Source of the DNA: an uncultured Prevotellaceae bacterium
GTDB lineage: Bacteria > Bacteroidota > Bacteroidia > Bacteroidales > Bacteroidaceae
DNA: 64,000 nucleotides
Direction of reading: 5' to 3'
NCBI GenBank assembly: GCA_947168045.1
Contig: CAMVKN010000002.1
Location: 62,001-126,000 of the forward strand
Shown: positions 1 to 11,129 of the stretch, in pieces
How the letters are laid out: each line of letters begins with the position of its first letter
Position numbering within the stretch: the stretch's first letter is position 1
Notes under the pieces: generated by a model
Told to the model about the DNA's origin: nothing
What the model saw: only the letters and a program-made list of their open reading frames with translations
Database searches by the model: none
Program-made: the position numbers and the translations under genes

Positions 1-2355
<2,355 letters not shown>

Positions 2356-2431
2356 CTTTATTATTATCGTTATTTTGTTATTTCGTTATGATGGCATGAC
2401 GTTATTTCGCCAATAGAATGATTAGCGGGTG

Positions 2432-2439
2432 CAAAGGTA
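2432..2439 (-). promoter_or_regulatory. Bacteroidetes -7 box for secA
   Basis: On the minus strand this reads TACCTTTG followed by CACCC, matching the TAnnTTTG -7 consensus of Bacteroidetes sigma-ABfr promoters. A TTTG lies about 22 bp upstream, slightly further than usual. The inferred leader is about 70 nt. Confidence 0.7.
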
Positions 2440-2470
2440 CGCATTTTTTCGCTGAAACGCGCAAAAAAAG

Positions 2471-4051
2471 TCAAAATAATGGCTCAGACGAACAGGCATT
2501 GGGTGCACGGATGCGAATGGCACGCGCAATGGTTGATGCGATGCGGTCAATGGTGACTGCCTCGCCCATGCGCTCAGCCGGTGTTCCGGCACCATAGAAG
2601 ATGATGGGAAACTGCATGAACGATGCCACCGACACCTGACTCTGCTGGGTGTCTTCGTTCAGTACGCGCCAGCCGGGAGCCGCCTCGATGATGATGTCGC
2701 CAGAGCGCTGCGGATAGAAGGCGTTGCGGGTCTTCTCCGTCTGCGGGCTCTGCGATGCGATGAGCTGCAGCGATGTGTAGACATTGCGCACGCCCTGCAT
2801 CATGGCTACCAGCTCCTGTGCGCGGGTCGTGGCCTCGCCGAGGCTGATTTTCCTGGTTTCCAGAAGTTTGTGATTGAGGAAAATCTGGTTCTGATAGGTC
2901 GACTCCACATAGGCGTCCTGCCCCCAGATGCCACCTAAGTACATGTTCAGCAGATGAGCCGTGCGCGTCATGTTGAGCGTACCGGTAGGAATGTGGAAAG
3001 AGTCGTAGTCGGCAGGTTCCACATCGCTGTAGCCGGTGCTGGTGATGACATAGAGCACGTTCTCAGCGCCGAACCGACTGTCAGTGAAGGCCATCAGGCG
3101 GGCCAGCTCGCGGTCTAAGCGCAAGTAGGTGTCTTGCAGCTCCATCTGACAATCTGTCACACGCTGGTGTCCGAAGGTGCCAGCATAGTAGGTCAGGCAG
3201 AGCAGGTCTGTCACCATGTCGGTACCCATGCCGGTGCTGACAATGCAGTGGCCGGCCATGTCGGTGACATCAGCATTGACCAGTGCGCTCTCCTTGTAGC
3301 TGTCAAAGCGGTAGTCGCCAGTGAACTTATGGCGGAAGGGCTTGTTGTTATCAGTGTTCAGATAGTAGTTATAGGTACCCGTCACATCATAGAGGGGCTC
3401 CCACACGGCACCTGAAATCTTTCGCCCTGGCGCATTCGACTTGTTGAACGAGCTGACCCACGTAGGCAGCAGCTTGGTGTAGTAAGTCGTTGTGCACCAG
3501 TCGCCATAGACGTTGTCAATCCACAGGGCGCAGTCAGCCGAGTGGCCGGCTGAGAGGACGGCGGCCTCACGATAGGGAGCAATGGCATAGACCAGGGCCT
3601 TGCCACCCGTGGCCACCTTCAGCTCGTCGCCCAGCGTTGAGGTGAGGATGCCGTCGGGCGAGGTCATCTCGTGCGTCAGCAGGCCGGCAAAGCGTTTGTC
3701 GTCGACGCAGCCTACGGGGCGCAGCGTCTCGCGGTTGAGCCACTGGTTGCCCACGATGCCATGATAGTAGGGCGAGGTGCCCGTCACCAAGGCAGCGATG
3801 GCCGAGGCGCGGTCGACATGGGCAAAGGGGTAAGAGGCATTGACATAGACCCTGCCGCCACTGAGCAGCCGCTTCAGCCCCACATCGGAATAGAGAGGGG
3901 TGAAGGCTTCCAGATAGTCAGTACGCAGCTGGTCGATGGTGATGCTCACCACCAGCCGGGGTACGTTGGGCGCCTGGTGCGACTGTGCGGTGCCATCAAC
4001 GGTAAAGCCGAGAATGGCCAGCAGCGTGATATAGAGATGTCTATTTGTCAT
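2471..4051 (-). CDS. Alkaline phosphatase-superfamily exported phosphatase/phosphodiesterase (PafA-like)
   Basis: The 526-aa protein has an N-terminal signal peptide ending near AQ (residues 22-23) and should be periplasmic or surface exposed. It belongs to the alkaline phosphatase/nucleotide pyrophosphatase superfamily: ITIDQLRTDYL holds the first metal-binding Asp (D40), and the region around residues 78-100 ends in VTGTSPYYHGIVGN, the PafA-type post-nucleophile signature. The nucleophile position, normally Thr in PafA, appears to be Ser83 in DRASAIA, judged by spacing to the TG pair. The substrate cannot be deduced; phosphomonoesters are likely. Its start overlaps the end of the upstream DUF4105 gene by 11 bp, so the two are probably co-transcribed. 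Confidence 0.85.
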   Translation of the reverse strand: MTNRHLYITLLAILGFTVDGTAQSHQAPNVPRLVVSITIDQLRTDYLEAFTPLYSDVGLKRLLSGGRVYVNASYPFAHVDRASAIAALVTGTSPYYHGIVGNQWLNRETLRPVGCVDDKRFAGLLTHEMTSPDGILTSTLGDELKVATGGKALVYAIAPYREAAVLSAGHSADCALWIDNVYGDWCTTTYYTKLLPTWVSSFNKSNAPGRKISGAVWEPLYDVTGTYNYYLNTDNNKPFRHKFTGDYRFDSYKESALVNADVTDMAGHCIVSTGMGTDMVTDLLCLTYYAGTFGHQRVTDCQMELQDTYLRLDRELARLMAFTDSRFGAENVLYVITSTGYSDVEPADYDSFHIPTGTLNMTRTAHLLNMYLGGIWGQDAYVESTYQNQIFLNHKLLETRKISLGEATTRAQELVAMMQGVRNVYTSLQLIASQSPQTEKTRNAFYPQRSGDIIIEAAPGWRVLNEDTQQSQVSVASFMQFPIIFYGAGTPAERMGEAVTIDRIASTIARAIRIRAPNACSSEPLF

Positions 4052-5207
4052 GTCGTCTATGAATCATATATCTTAACAGCAAACATAGTGCCACACATTC
4101 CATGCCCTCGGCATAGTCCTGCCAGAAGGAGCCGATGAAGAAGGCGACAAGGCAGCAGAAACTGATGTTGAACCAGCGTGTGCGGCGACGCATGAGCACC
4201 AGGGGCAGGAAGAAGAGCGCCAGGGGGTTGAGCACCAGAATCTGTAGGTTGCTGCTGGTGGCTGGATGCTCCGAGAAGAACATCAGCAGCAGGATGAGTC
4301 CTGTCAGACCCGTCAGCAGCATCAGCAGGCCGTCCCACCACACCATGATGCGCTGTCGGCGCCACTCCAAGGCGAAGATGGCAACGCTCACCAATAATAA
4401 TAATAATGTACACGCGAGGGGCGACAGCGGGAACGCGCTCTTCACAGGCTGTTGCGCAAGGGGCACCAGCACCACATGGCGCAGCACCAGGGGACGCGTT
4501 TCACCCTGCCGTTCCACGGTGGCATGGTCGAAGTCGTAGCACAAGTTGGCCGGCAGGAACTGCTGCTCGCGCTGCGTAGCCGTCCTGTCAGCCGTAAGCC
4601 CCAGCAGCAGGTCGTTGCCGAAGGCCGCCCAGGGATGCTGCTCGGTGCAGTGGTGTATCATCTCGCGGAACGATGGCTGGTAGTCAGGACGTGCGGCATA
4701 GCTGACAGTGCCCTCCAGACATTTCTCCACAATGTTGCGGGGCCGCGTGCTGCAGTTGTCGAAGAAGAAGTTGTAACGGTAGACGGGATAGAGCCGCAGG
4801 TTGTCGTCCAGGGCTTTCAGCAGGCGCTGCTTCTCGCCTGGTGTAAGGTTCAGTATCTGCTCCTCCACCCTGCAGCCCCACTTGGCGTAGTAGTCAACCC
4901 AGGCCTGAAAATACGCAGTACGCTCCAGGCAGTAGTCTGTATGTCCCATGATGAAGCGCCACACGAAATGGGGCTTCTTGAAGTCGAACACACCATAGTT
5001 ATACACCCAGCTGCGGTCGCTGCTCAAGTCGTGCACATGCAATGCTGAGTGCCCATAGAGGCTATACACCTCGTCGTGTGGCGAACAGGTAACGAGACCT
5101 ATCTCGATGCTGTCCATGTCGGCCGTCATCGTTGGCTGCGCCCATGCCTGCACGGATGTAAACCACACCGCTGCCAGCATGCACAGCCCCCGAAAAAAGC
5201 AATTCAT
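4041..5207 (-). CDS. DUF4105 (Lnb N-terminal-like) membrane protein
   Basis: A 388-aa protein with a signal peptide (MNCFFRGLCMLAAVWFTSVQ), a periplasmic DUF4105 domain (roughly residues 30-235) with the family's YSLYGHSALHV, DFKKPHFVWRFIMG and FFFDNCSTRPR motifs, then about five transmembrane helices between residues 260 and 375 and a basic tail. The conserved His and Cys resemble papain-like/NlpC-type lipoprotein-processing enzymes; that activity is inferred only. An in-frame GTG lies 3 codons upstream (5216), but the -7 box at 5221-5228 would put the transcript start near 5215, so I chose ATG 5207. It heads an operon with the phosphatase gene. Confidence 0.82.
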   Translation of the reverse strand: MNCFFRGLCMLAAVWFTSVQAWAQPTMTADMDSIEIGLVTCSPHDEVYSLYGHSALHVHDLSSDRSWVYNYGVFDFKKPHFVWRFIMGHTDYCLERTAYFQAWVDYYAKWGCRVEEQILNLTPGEKQRLLKALDDNLRLYPVYRYNFFFDNCSTRPRNIVEKCLEGTVSYAARPDYQPSFREMIHHCTEQHPWAAFGNDLLLGLTADRTATQREQQFLPANLCYDFDHATVERQGETRPLVLRHVVLVPLAQQPVKSAFPLSPLACTLLLLLVSVAIFALEWRRQRIMVWWDGLLMLLTGLTGLILLLMFFSEHPATSSNLQILVLNPLALFFLPLVLMRRRTRWFNISFCCLVAFFIGSFWQDYAEGMECVALCLLLRYMIHRRHDK

Positions 5208-5220
5208 CTGTTTCACGCTG

Positions 5221-5228
5221 CAAAATTA
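5221..5228 (-). promoter_or_regulatory. -7 box for the DUF4105-phosphatase operon
   Basis: The minus-strand reading is TAATTTTG then CAG, fitting TAnnTTTG. It sits only about 14 bp from the ATG at 5207, implying a very short leader. Confidence 0.6.
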
Positions 5229-5311
5229 CGCTCTTTTTTCCATTTAAGGCACTTTCCGCCCGTTATTTTTATATAAAACCATCGCTCGTATGGCTAAAAC
5301 ATCCTAAAAAT

Positions 5312-5342
5312 TTTGTATTTCCAGCACTTCTTAGTAACTTTG
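5312..5342 (+). promoter_or_regulatory. Promoter for the outer-membrane/LptC run
   Basis: TTTG at 5312-5315 and TAACTTTG at 5335-5342 are separated by 19 bp, the typical Bacteroidetes arrangement. The next good start is ATG 5364, which rules out an in-frame ATG at 5313 because that would lie inside the promoter. Confidence 0.75.
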
Positions 5343-5363
5343 CACGCTGTAACGAAAGAAAAA

Positions 5364-6668
5364 ATGAAAAAAAGCATATTCTGCGGCTTTATGGTCGCAA
5401 GCATCTTGACGGCCAGCACCATGCGTGCGCAGAGCAACACACAGAGCAGCACCATGTCGCCCTATAGCCAGTATGGCCTGGGCATCCTTGCCGACCAGTC
5501 GCAAGGTTTCAACCGTGGCATGAACGGTACAGGACTGGCCTTGCGCAGCGGCACACTGGTGAACACGCTCAACCCCGCTTCTTACTCAGCCATTGACTCG
5601 CTGACGATGCTCTTCGATGCCGGACTGTCAGCCCAGCACACCAACTTCAAGGAGGGCAACACCAGCGTCAACACGCGCAAGGGCACCTTCGACTATGCCG
5701 TGGGCCTGTTCCGCATGCGGCGCCACCTGGGCGTCAGCTTCGGTCTGCTGCCCTTCAGCGACGTGGGCTACAACTACACCACCAGTACCTATCTGAGCAC
5801 CACCATTGGGCGCATCACTGAGACCTACAGCGGCAAGGGTGGCCTGCACCAAGCCTTCGTGGGGGCTGGCTGGAACCCCGTGAAGCCGCTCTCGGTGGGT
5901 GTCAACGTCGGATACCTGTGGGGCAACTACACCCGCAGCGCCACCTCGTCGGCCACGGTGACGGTGAACTCGCTGTCGAAGACCTACAAGGCCAGCGTGA
6001 GCAGCTACACCCTGAACGTGGGCATGCAGTGGCAACAGCCCATCGGCCGCCAGGACCGTCTGACCCTGGGAGCCACATGGGGTGTGGGTCATAAGCTGAA
6101 CGCAGACCCAATCTGCGAGATTATCACCCTGAACACCGCAACGGTGGTGAGCGACACTACCATCTTTACCATCAAGAACGGCCTGGAGCTGCCCACCACC
6201 ATTGGTGCGGGTCTGGCTTGGGAGCACCAGCAGCGGCTCACCGTAGCGGCCGACTTCAGTCTGCAGAAGTGGGGAGGCATCAGCTTTCCTGACTACGACG
6301 AGGAGCAGAAGACCTATCAGCTGCGCAGCGGACTGCTGAAGGACCGCACACGCCTGAGCATCGGCATGGACTATGTGCCGCAGCCACTGAGCCGCCGCAG
6401 CTACCTGAAGCGGGTGCACTACAAGCTGGGAGCGGCCTACGCTACACCTTATTATAAAATCAACGGACAAGACGGTCCCAAGGAGATGAGCCTCAGTGCC
6501 GGTCTGGGCCTGCCCCTGCAGAACGCGTGGAACAACCGCTCGGTGCTGAACGTCAGCGCACAGTGGATTCACAGCTCGGCCAAAGACCTCATCACTGACA
6601 ACACTTTCCGCATCAGCGTTGGACTGACCTTCAATGAGAAGTGGTTTGACAAGTTCAGGATTGAATGA
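5364..6668 (+). CDS. Outer-membrane beta-barrel protein (FadL-like family)
   Basis: A 434-aa protein. It starts MKKSIFCGFMVASILTASTM with a signal peptide cleaved near AQ, followed by SPYSQYGLGIL and a pattern of alternating hydrophobic strands with many aromatic ends, finishing RISVGLTFNEKWFDKFRIE, typical of a barrel C-terminus. SYSAIDSLTMLFDAG resembles a Bacteroidales OmpP1/FadL-like family commonly found upstream of lptC. The ligand is unknown. The start was chosen downstream of the promoter at 5312-5342. It is followed 70 bp later by lptC, in a run of envelope-biogenesis genes on one strand. Confidence 0.78.
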   Translation: MKKSIFCGFMVASILTASTMRAQSNTQSSTMSPYSQYGLGILADQSQGFNRGMNGTGLALRSGTLVNTLNPASYSAIDSLTMLFDAGLSAQHTNFKEGNTSVNTRKGTFDYAVGLFRMRRHLGVSFGLLPFSDVGYNYTTSTYLSTTIGRITETYSGKGGLHQAFVGAGWNPVKPLSVGVNVGYLWGNYTRSATSSATVTVNSLSKTYKASVSSYTLNVGMQWQQPIGRQDRLTLGATWGVGHKLNADPICEIITLNTATVVSDTTIFTIKNGLELPTTIGAGLAWEHQQRLTVAADFSLQKWGGISFPDYDEEQKTYQLRSGLLKDRTRLSIGMDYVPQPLSRRSYLKRVHYKLGAAYATPYYKINGQDGPKEMSLSAGLGLPLQNAWNNRSVLNVSAQWIHSSAKDLITDNTFRISVGLTFNEKWFDKFRIE

Positions 6669-6669
6669 T

Positions 6670-6794
6670 GCGGGCTATGCCCTAAATGAGAAATGATAAA
6701 TGAGGAATGAGCAATGCAGCGCCCGCTGTGGCGTAAAGATGAGGCTTGGTAGGCTGGTCGGCTTATCACTCATCATTTTTCATTTGTCATTTAG
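6670..6794. repeat. AAATGA-type inverted repeat running into lptC
   Basis: The left arm (6682-6711) is built from the words AAATGAG and AAATGAT after a GGGCTATGCCC core (6671-6681). The right arm (6768-6794) is its reverse complement with about three mismatches over 28 nt. The right arm lies inside the lptC reading frame and encodes the hydrophobic core of the signal peptide. The same GGGCTATGCCC/AAATG combination reappears inverted near 14075-14092. Confidence 0.75.
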
Positions 6795-7383
6795 CTTGGC
6801 GTGCAGCGAGGCGCAGGAGCACATAGCGAAAGCCGTTAATCCCGAGGACTCCGTCTCGATGATGACCACCTACGGCGTCAACACGCTCATCAGCGACTCC
6901 GGCGTCATCAAGTACCGCATCGTCACCGAGCGGTGGGACGTGAACACCACACGCCAGCCCTCACGATGGGAGTTCATGAAGGGCATCTTCTTTGAACAGT
7001 TCGACGAGCAGTTCCACGTGCAGGCCTACATCCAGGCCGACACCGCCTGGTACTACGACCAGAAACGTCTGTGGAAGCTGCGCGGCCGCGTTAACATCCG
7101 CAATGTCAAGGGACTGGTCTATACCAGCGAGGAGCTGTACTGGGACGGCATGGCACACGAGTTCTACTCCACGGTGTTCTCGCGTGTGGTCACCCCCGAG
7201 CGCACCATGGAGGGCACCTATTTCCGCAGTGACGAGAAGATGGACCACTACATGGTGACGAACAGTGTGGGGTCATTCCAGGCCGCCGACATTGAGGGCG
7301 ATGACAACAACAGCAGCGCCACCTCAGGCGACAGCATAGAGGAGCCGCTACGTCCCGCTCCCGAGAAACACCGAAGGGACTAA
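6739..7383 (+). CDS. lptC: LPS export periplasmic protein LptC (lipoprotein form)
   Basis: LptC receives lipopolysaccharide from LptBFG and passes it to LptA. The 214-aa product has a signal peptide ending in a lipobox (LAC at codons 20-22 from ATG 6739) and an LptC-like domain: an SDSGVIKYRI core, FFEQFDEQF, then repeated beta strands (ADTAWYYDQKRLWKLRGRV, LYTSEEL-like). The C-terminal 30 residues are acidic and low complexity. The family is normally anchored at the inner membrane; here a lipid anchor is predicted. An in-frame ATG at 6700 falls in repeat sequence and is less likely. The signal-peptide core is encoded by an arm of the repeat at 6670-6794. Confidence 0.82.
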   Translation: MRLGRLVGLSLIIFHLSFSLACSEAQEHIAKAVNPEDSVSMMTTYGVNTLISDSGVIKYRIVTERWDVNTTRQPSRWEFMKGIFFEQFDEQFHVQAYIQADTAWYYDQKRLWKLRGRVNIRNVKGLVYTSEELYWDGMAHEFYSTVFSRVVTPERTMEGTYFRSDEKMDHYMVTNSVGSFQAADIEGDDNNSSATSGDSIEEPLRPAPEKHRRD

Positions 7384-7401
7384 GCCCACAAACCGAATAC
7401 C

Positions 7402-8733
7402 ATGACCTCACTCATCATAGGACTACTCATCACGATGCTCTTCTCTGCCTTCTTCTCAGGCATGGAAATAGCCTTCGTGTCGAGCAACAGACTGCTGGCC
7501 GAGGTGGCACGCGAGAAGAACGGACCGGCACAGAAGGCCATCAGCCTGTTCTACCGCCACCCCAACAACTTCATCTCCACGATGCTGGTGGGCAACAACA
7601 TCGCCCTGGTCATCTATGGCATCCTCTTCGCACAAATCTTTGACCAGACACTCTTCAGCAGCCTCGACGACGCCTCGCGCGTCACTGCCGACACCCTGCT
7701 GTCGACCCTCGTCGTGCTCTTCACCGGCGAGTTTCTGCCCAAGACCATCTTCAAGGCCAATCCCAACGCCATGCTCAACTTCTTTGCACTGCCCGCGGCA
7801 GCATGCTATTTCCTGCTCTGGCCCATCGCCCGCTTTGCCACCATGCTGTCAAAGCTATTGCTGCGCATGGTGGGCATCAAGATGGACAGCGAGGGCGACG
7901 ACAAGGAGTTCACCAAGGTAGACCTCGACTACCTGGTGCAGAGTAGCATCGACAACGCTGGCAACGAAGAGATTGAGGAGGAGGTGAAGTTCTTCCAGAA
8001 CGCCCTCGACTTCTCTGAGACGAAGGTGCGCGACTGCATGGTGCCACGCACGGAGATTGACGCCGTGGAAGACACGGCCACCATCGAGCAACTCAGGCAG
8101 CACTTCATTGAGAGCGGTCACTCGAAGATTGTCATCTACCACGAGGACATCGACCACATCATCGGCTACATCCACTCGCAGGAAATGTTCCGGCTGTATA
8201 GTAGAGAGAATTCAGAGTTTAGAGAGGACAGTGGAGAGGGCACCAACTCTCAAATCTCAAACCTCAAATCTCAACTCAAAATCCGTCCCATGACCTTCGT
8301 CCCTGAGACGATGCTGGCCAGCAAGATGATGCAGACGCTGCTGCAACAGAAGAAGTCGCTCGGCGTCGTCATCGACGAGTTCGGCGGCACCAGCGGTCTC
8401 ATCTCATTGGAGGACATCGTCGAAGAGATATTCGGCGACATCGAAGACGAGCACGACTCAGTGAACTATGTGGCCAAGCAGACTGACAAGGACGAGTACC
8501 TGCTGTCAGCCCGACTGGAGATAGCGAAGGTGAACGAGCTGTTCGACATCGGCCTGCCCGAGAGCGACGAATACATGACCGTCGGCGGATACATCCTGCA
8601 CGAGTACCAAAGTTTCCCAAAGCTCAACGAGGTGGTGCGCATCGGGCGGTTTGAGTTTAGAATAGTGAAGAATACGGCCACAAAAATCGAGCTTGTAAAG
8701 CTAAAAGTCAACGAAAGCGACATTTTTTCCTAA
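7402..8733 (+). CDS. Hemolysin-family CNNM/CBS/CorC_HlyC membrane protein
   Basis: A 443-aa protein with four N-terminal hydrophobic segments (CNNM/DUF21, residues about 1-170), a tandem CBS pair (about 200-340; first CBS from VPRTEIDAV, second near KSLGVVIDEFGGTSGLISLEDIVEEIFGDI) and a C-terminal CorC_HlyC transporter-associated domain (about 350-435). The family is linked to Mg2+/divalent cation export; 'hemolysin' is a historical label. The linker between the CBS domains is longer than usual because about 70 nt of repeat-like DNA (8206-8280) is read in frame. It lies 18 bp after lptC, so the two are probably co-transcribed. Confidence 0.9.
   Translation: MTSLIIGLLITMLFSAFFSGMEIAFVSSNRLLAEVAREKNGPAQKAISLFYRHPNNFISTMLVGNNIALVIYGILFAQIFDQTLFSSLDDASRVTADTLLSTLVVLFTGEFLPKTIFKANPNAMLNFFALPAAACYFLLWPIARFATMLSKLLLRMVGIKMDSEGDDKEFTKVDLDYLVQSSIDNAGNEEIEEEVKFFQNALDFSETKVRDCMVPRTEIDAVEDTATIEQLRQHFIESGHSKIVIYHEDIDHIIGYIHSQEMFRLYSRENSEFREDSGEGTNSQISNLKSQLKIRPMTFVPETMLASKMMQTLLQQKKSLGVVIDEFGGTSGLISLEDIVEEIFGDIEDEHDSVNYVAKQTDKDEYLLSARLEIAKVNELFDIGLPESDEYMTVGGYILHEYQSFPKLNEVVRIGRFEFRIVKNTATKIELVKLKVNESDIFS
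8206..8280. repeat. In-frame repeat insertion between CBS domains
   Basis: The left part is made of GAGAGAATTCAGAGTTTAGAG words and the right part of CTCAAATCTCAAA words, the latter identical in style to intergenic repeats at 21764-21790 and 63474-63526. The frame stays open and encodes a polar linker (NSEFREDSGEGTNSQISNLK) absent from my memory of family members. Confidence 0.7.
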
Positions 8734-8762
8734 AAAAATGCCGTTGTTTCACGCAAAATGTG

Positions 8763-8770
8763 TACCTTTG
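8763..8770 (+). promoter_or_regulatory. -7 box for the PpiD-like gene
   Basis: TACCTTTG with a 64-nt AT-rich leader before ATG 8834. It shows that the foldase gene can be transcribed apart from the lptC/CorC run. Confidence 0.65.
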
Positions 8771-8833
8771 TCGGCTGAAATTGAAAAAGCATCAAAAACA
8801 AAAAACAAAACAATAAAAAAATTAAACATTTAA

Positions 8834-11053
8834 ATGGCAGCAATTGGTAAAATCAGAAGCTGGGGCCCTTGGCTGGTGGGTATCATCGGCCTGGCTCTGT
8901 TTGGCTTCATTGCAACGGACTTTACAAGACAGTGCGAGACCTCAAGCAATCAGGCTCGCCAATTAGTTGGAAAAGTGATGGGCGAGAAATTGTCCATCCA
9001 AGACCTTCAGCAGCGCTCGGAAGAGTACAAGAACTTCTTCAAGGCCATGGGATATGACGCCAACGAAGAGGTGCTCCGTGAGTATGGCTGGGACGACTTC
9101 GTGACTTTCACCATCCTGGGCGAGGAGGCTGAAAAGCTGGGCCTGGGCGTTACCGACGAAGAGCTGAAGGCCGTGCTGGCACAGCCCCAGCTCCCTGGCA
9201 TTCCCCGCCAGTTCCTCATGCCCGACTTCTTCAACGAGGCCGGCGAGTTTGACTACAACAACGTGGCACAAATCTATAGCTTCATGCAGCAGCAGGCCCC
9301 CGAGCAGTTCAACGACTTCAAGAACTACTGGGAGATGATTGAGAAGATGCTGCGCCAGGAGCTCCTCGGCCGCAAGTACCTCTCGCTGCTCCAGGCTTGC
9401 ATGCTCAGTAACGAGCCTTCGGCCAAGCTGGCCTTCGACGGCCGCAACAACGAGGCCGAGGTGGTCATCGCAGCCCTGCCCTACTCGTCCATCAACGACA
9501 ACGAGGTGCAGGTGACCGATGCCGACCTGAAGGCTAAGTACGACGAGCTGAAGGAGATGTTCAAGACCAACAAGGAGACCCGCAACATCAAGTATGTGGT
9601 GTGCAACATCGTTCCTTCAGAAGCCGACATCAACAACCTCACCCAGTCGCTCGAAGAGGCTACTCAGCAGTTCGAGGAGGGCAAAATGAGCATCAGCGAC
9701 ATCGTGTCGATGCACCGTTCAACCCTCAGCTACACTGAGAACATGCCTTACAACGCCAAGGGCCTGCGCAGCATCTCGGCTTCACTGCTCGACACCCTGA
9801 ACACCATGAAGGACAGCACCACCACCGCTCCCTTCCGCTACAGCACCGTTGAGGCTGGCAAGCCCATCGAGCACATGGCCATTGCCCGTCTGAACCGCCG
9901 CTATCAGGACGTCGACTCCATCGGCTACAAGTACATGACCGTGCTGGGCACCGACCTGGCCGACGCCGAGAAGCGCGCCGACAGCGTCATCGCCGTCATC
10001 AACAGCGGCGTCAGCATTGACAGCGTGGCCAACAGCATGAGCCGTGCCATCCAGACCGCATGGGTCAGCGCCGACACCTATCAGGGCAAGAACATCATCG
10101 ATGCTGACACACGCGCCATCCTCGGCGCCGTGCGCCCGGCCCAGGTGAACGATGTGAAGCGTGTGACACGCTCACGCGACATCATGGTGTTCCAGGTTAC
10201 TGAGCGCCGCACCAGCACGCTCTATGACGTAGCCATCGTCAGCAACGAGATTCGCCAGTCAACTGAGACTGAGGACAAGACCTACAACGACTTCAGCCAG
10301 TATGTCAGTTCATGTTCCAACGCTGACGACCTGGAGAAGAAGGCTCCTCAGGCCGGCTACCAGGTGCAGGAGCAGCTCAACCTGCTCAGCACTGACTATG
10401 TCATCGGTGGCAACGCCGCCCTGCCCAACACCCGCGAGGCTGTGAAGTGGGCCTTCGCCAAGGCTCAAGAGGGCAGCATCTCAGAAATCTTCCGAGATGC
10501 AGCCGAGGGACGCCTCATGGTGGTCACCGTCACGAAGGTCAATCCTGCTGGCTACTTCGACCTCAAGAGCGCCGAGCCGACCCTGCGTGCCGAGGTGCTG
10601 AAGGACAAGAAGGCCGAGAAGCTGATGCAGCAGCTCTCAGGTGTCACCACCGTCGAGCAGGCCGAGCAGAAGGGTGCACAGGTTGACACCCTGCACAGCG
10701 TGGGCTTCCCCATGCGCGTGCCTGTGCTGCACCAGTCGGAGCGCGGACTCAGTGGCGCCATCGCTGCCACCGCCGCCGGACAGACAGTGAAGAAGCCCTT
10801 CAAGGGCGACAACGGTGTCTACATCTTCAAGGTGCTCAGCCGCGAGGCTAACGCCGACGAGACCTTCGAGCGCCGTACCGAGGAGGCCAACATGATGCGC
10901 CGCCTGCTCAGCTTCATCACGCCCGGACAGATTAACAACCCCGGATTCCTCATGCACGACCTCGTGATGCCGCAGCAGCGTGGCTACCTGACCAACTTCA
11001 TGGAGGTGCTGGCTGAGAAGGCCGAACTGCTGGACAACCGCTACATGTTCTAA
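8834..11053 (+). CDS. PpiD/SurA-type periplasmic peptidyl-prolyl isomerase
   Basis: A 739-aa inner-membrane-anchored foldase. Residues 13-30 form the single N-terminal transmembrane helix (WLVGIIGLALFGFIATDF). A SurA N-terminal-like helical domain follows (VGKVMGEKLSIQDLQQ to about 200), then one or more parvulin-like segments (residues 230-350 and 340-470) and a long helical C-terminal part ending NRYMF. Architecture and length match Bacteroidales PpiD-like proteins that help outer-membrane proteins leave the Sec translocon. The parvulin active-site residues are not obvious, so chaperone activity may outweigh isomerase activity. It ends 27 bp before a strong bidirectional terminator. Confidence 0.87.
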   Translation: MAAIGKIRSWGPWLVGIIGLALFGFIATDFTRQCETSSNQARQLVGKVMGEKLSIQDLQQRSEEYKNFFKAMGYDANEEVLREYGWDDFVTFTILGEEAEKLGLGVTDEELKAVLAQPQLPGIPRQFLMPDFFNEAGEFDYNNVAQIYSFMQQQAPEQFNDFKNYWEMIEKMLRQELLGRKYLSLLQACMLSNEPSAKLAFDGRNNEAEVVIAALPYSSINDNEVQVTDADLKAKYDELKEMFKTNKETRNIKYVVCNIVPSEADINNLTQSLEEATQQFEEGKMSISDIVSMHRSTLSYTENMPYNAKGLRSISASLLDTLNTMKDSTTTAPFRYSTVEAGKPIEHMAIARLNRRYQDVDSIGYKYMTVLGTDLADAEKRADSVIAVINSGVSIDSVANSMSRAIQTAWVSADTYQGKNIIDADTRAILGAVRPAQVNDVKRVTRSRDIMVFQVTERRTSTLYDVAIVSNEIRQSTETEDKTYNDFSQYVSSCSNADDLEKKAPQAGYQVQEQLNLLSTDYVIGGNAALPNTREAVKWAFAKAQEGSISEIFRDAAEGRLMVVTVTKVNPAGYFDLKSAEPTLRAEVLKDKKAEKLMQQLSGVTTVEQAEQKGAQVDTLHSVGFPMRVPVLHQSERGLSGAIAATAAGQTVKKPFKGDNGVYIFKVLSREANADETFERRTEEANMMRRLLSFITPGQINNPGFLMHDLVMPQQRGYLTNFMEVLAEKAELLDNRYMF

Positions 11054-11079
11054 GCAATCAAGAACGTGAGACCATCATA

Positions 11080-11114
11080 AAATGGGGAGTCAGCCAAGCG
11101 CTGACTCCCCATTT
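11080..11114. terminator. Bidirectional terminator between ppiD-like gene and nth
   Basis: A perfect 14-bp stem (AAATGGGGAGTCAG with its complement) around a 7-nt loop, between convergent genes. A and T runs flank both sides. Confidence 0.88.
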
Positions 11115-11129
11115 CCTTTGTGTTTCTTT

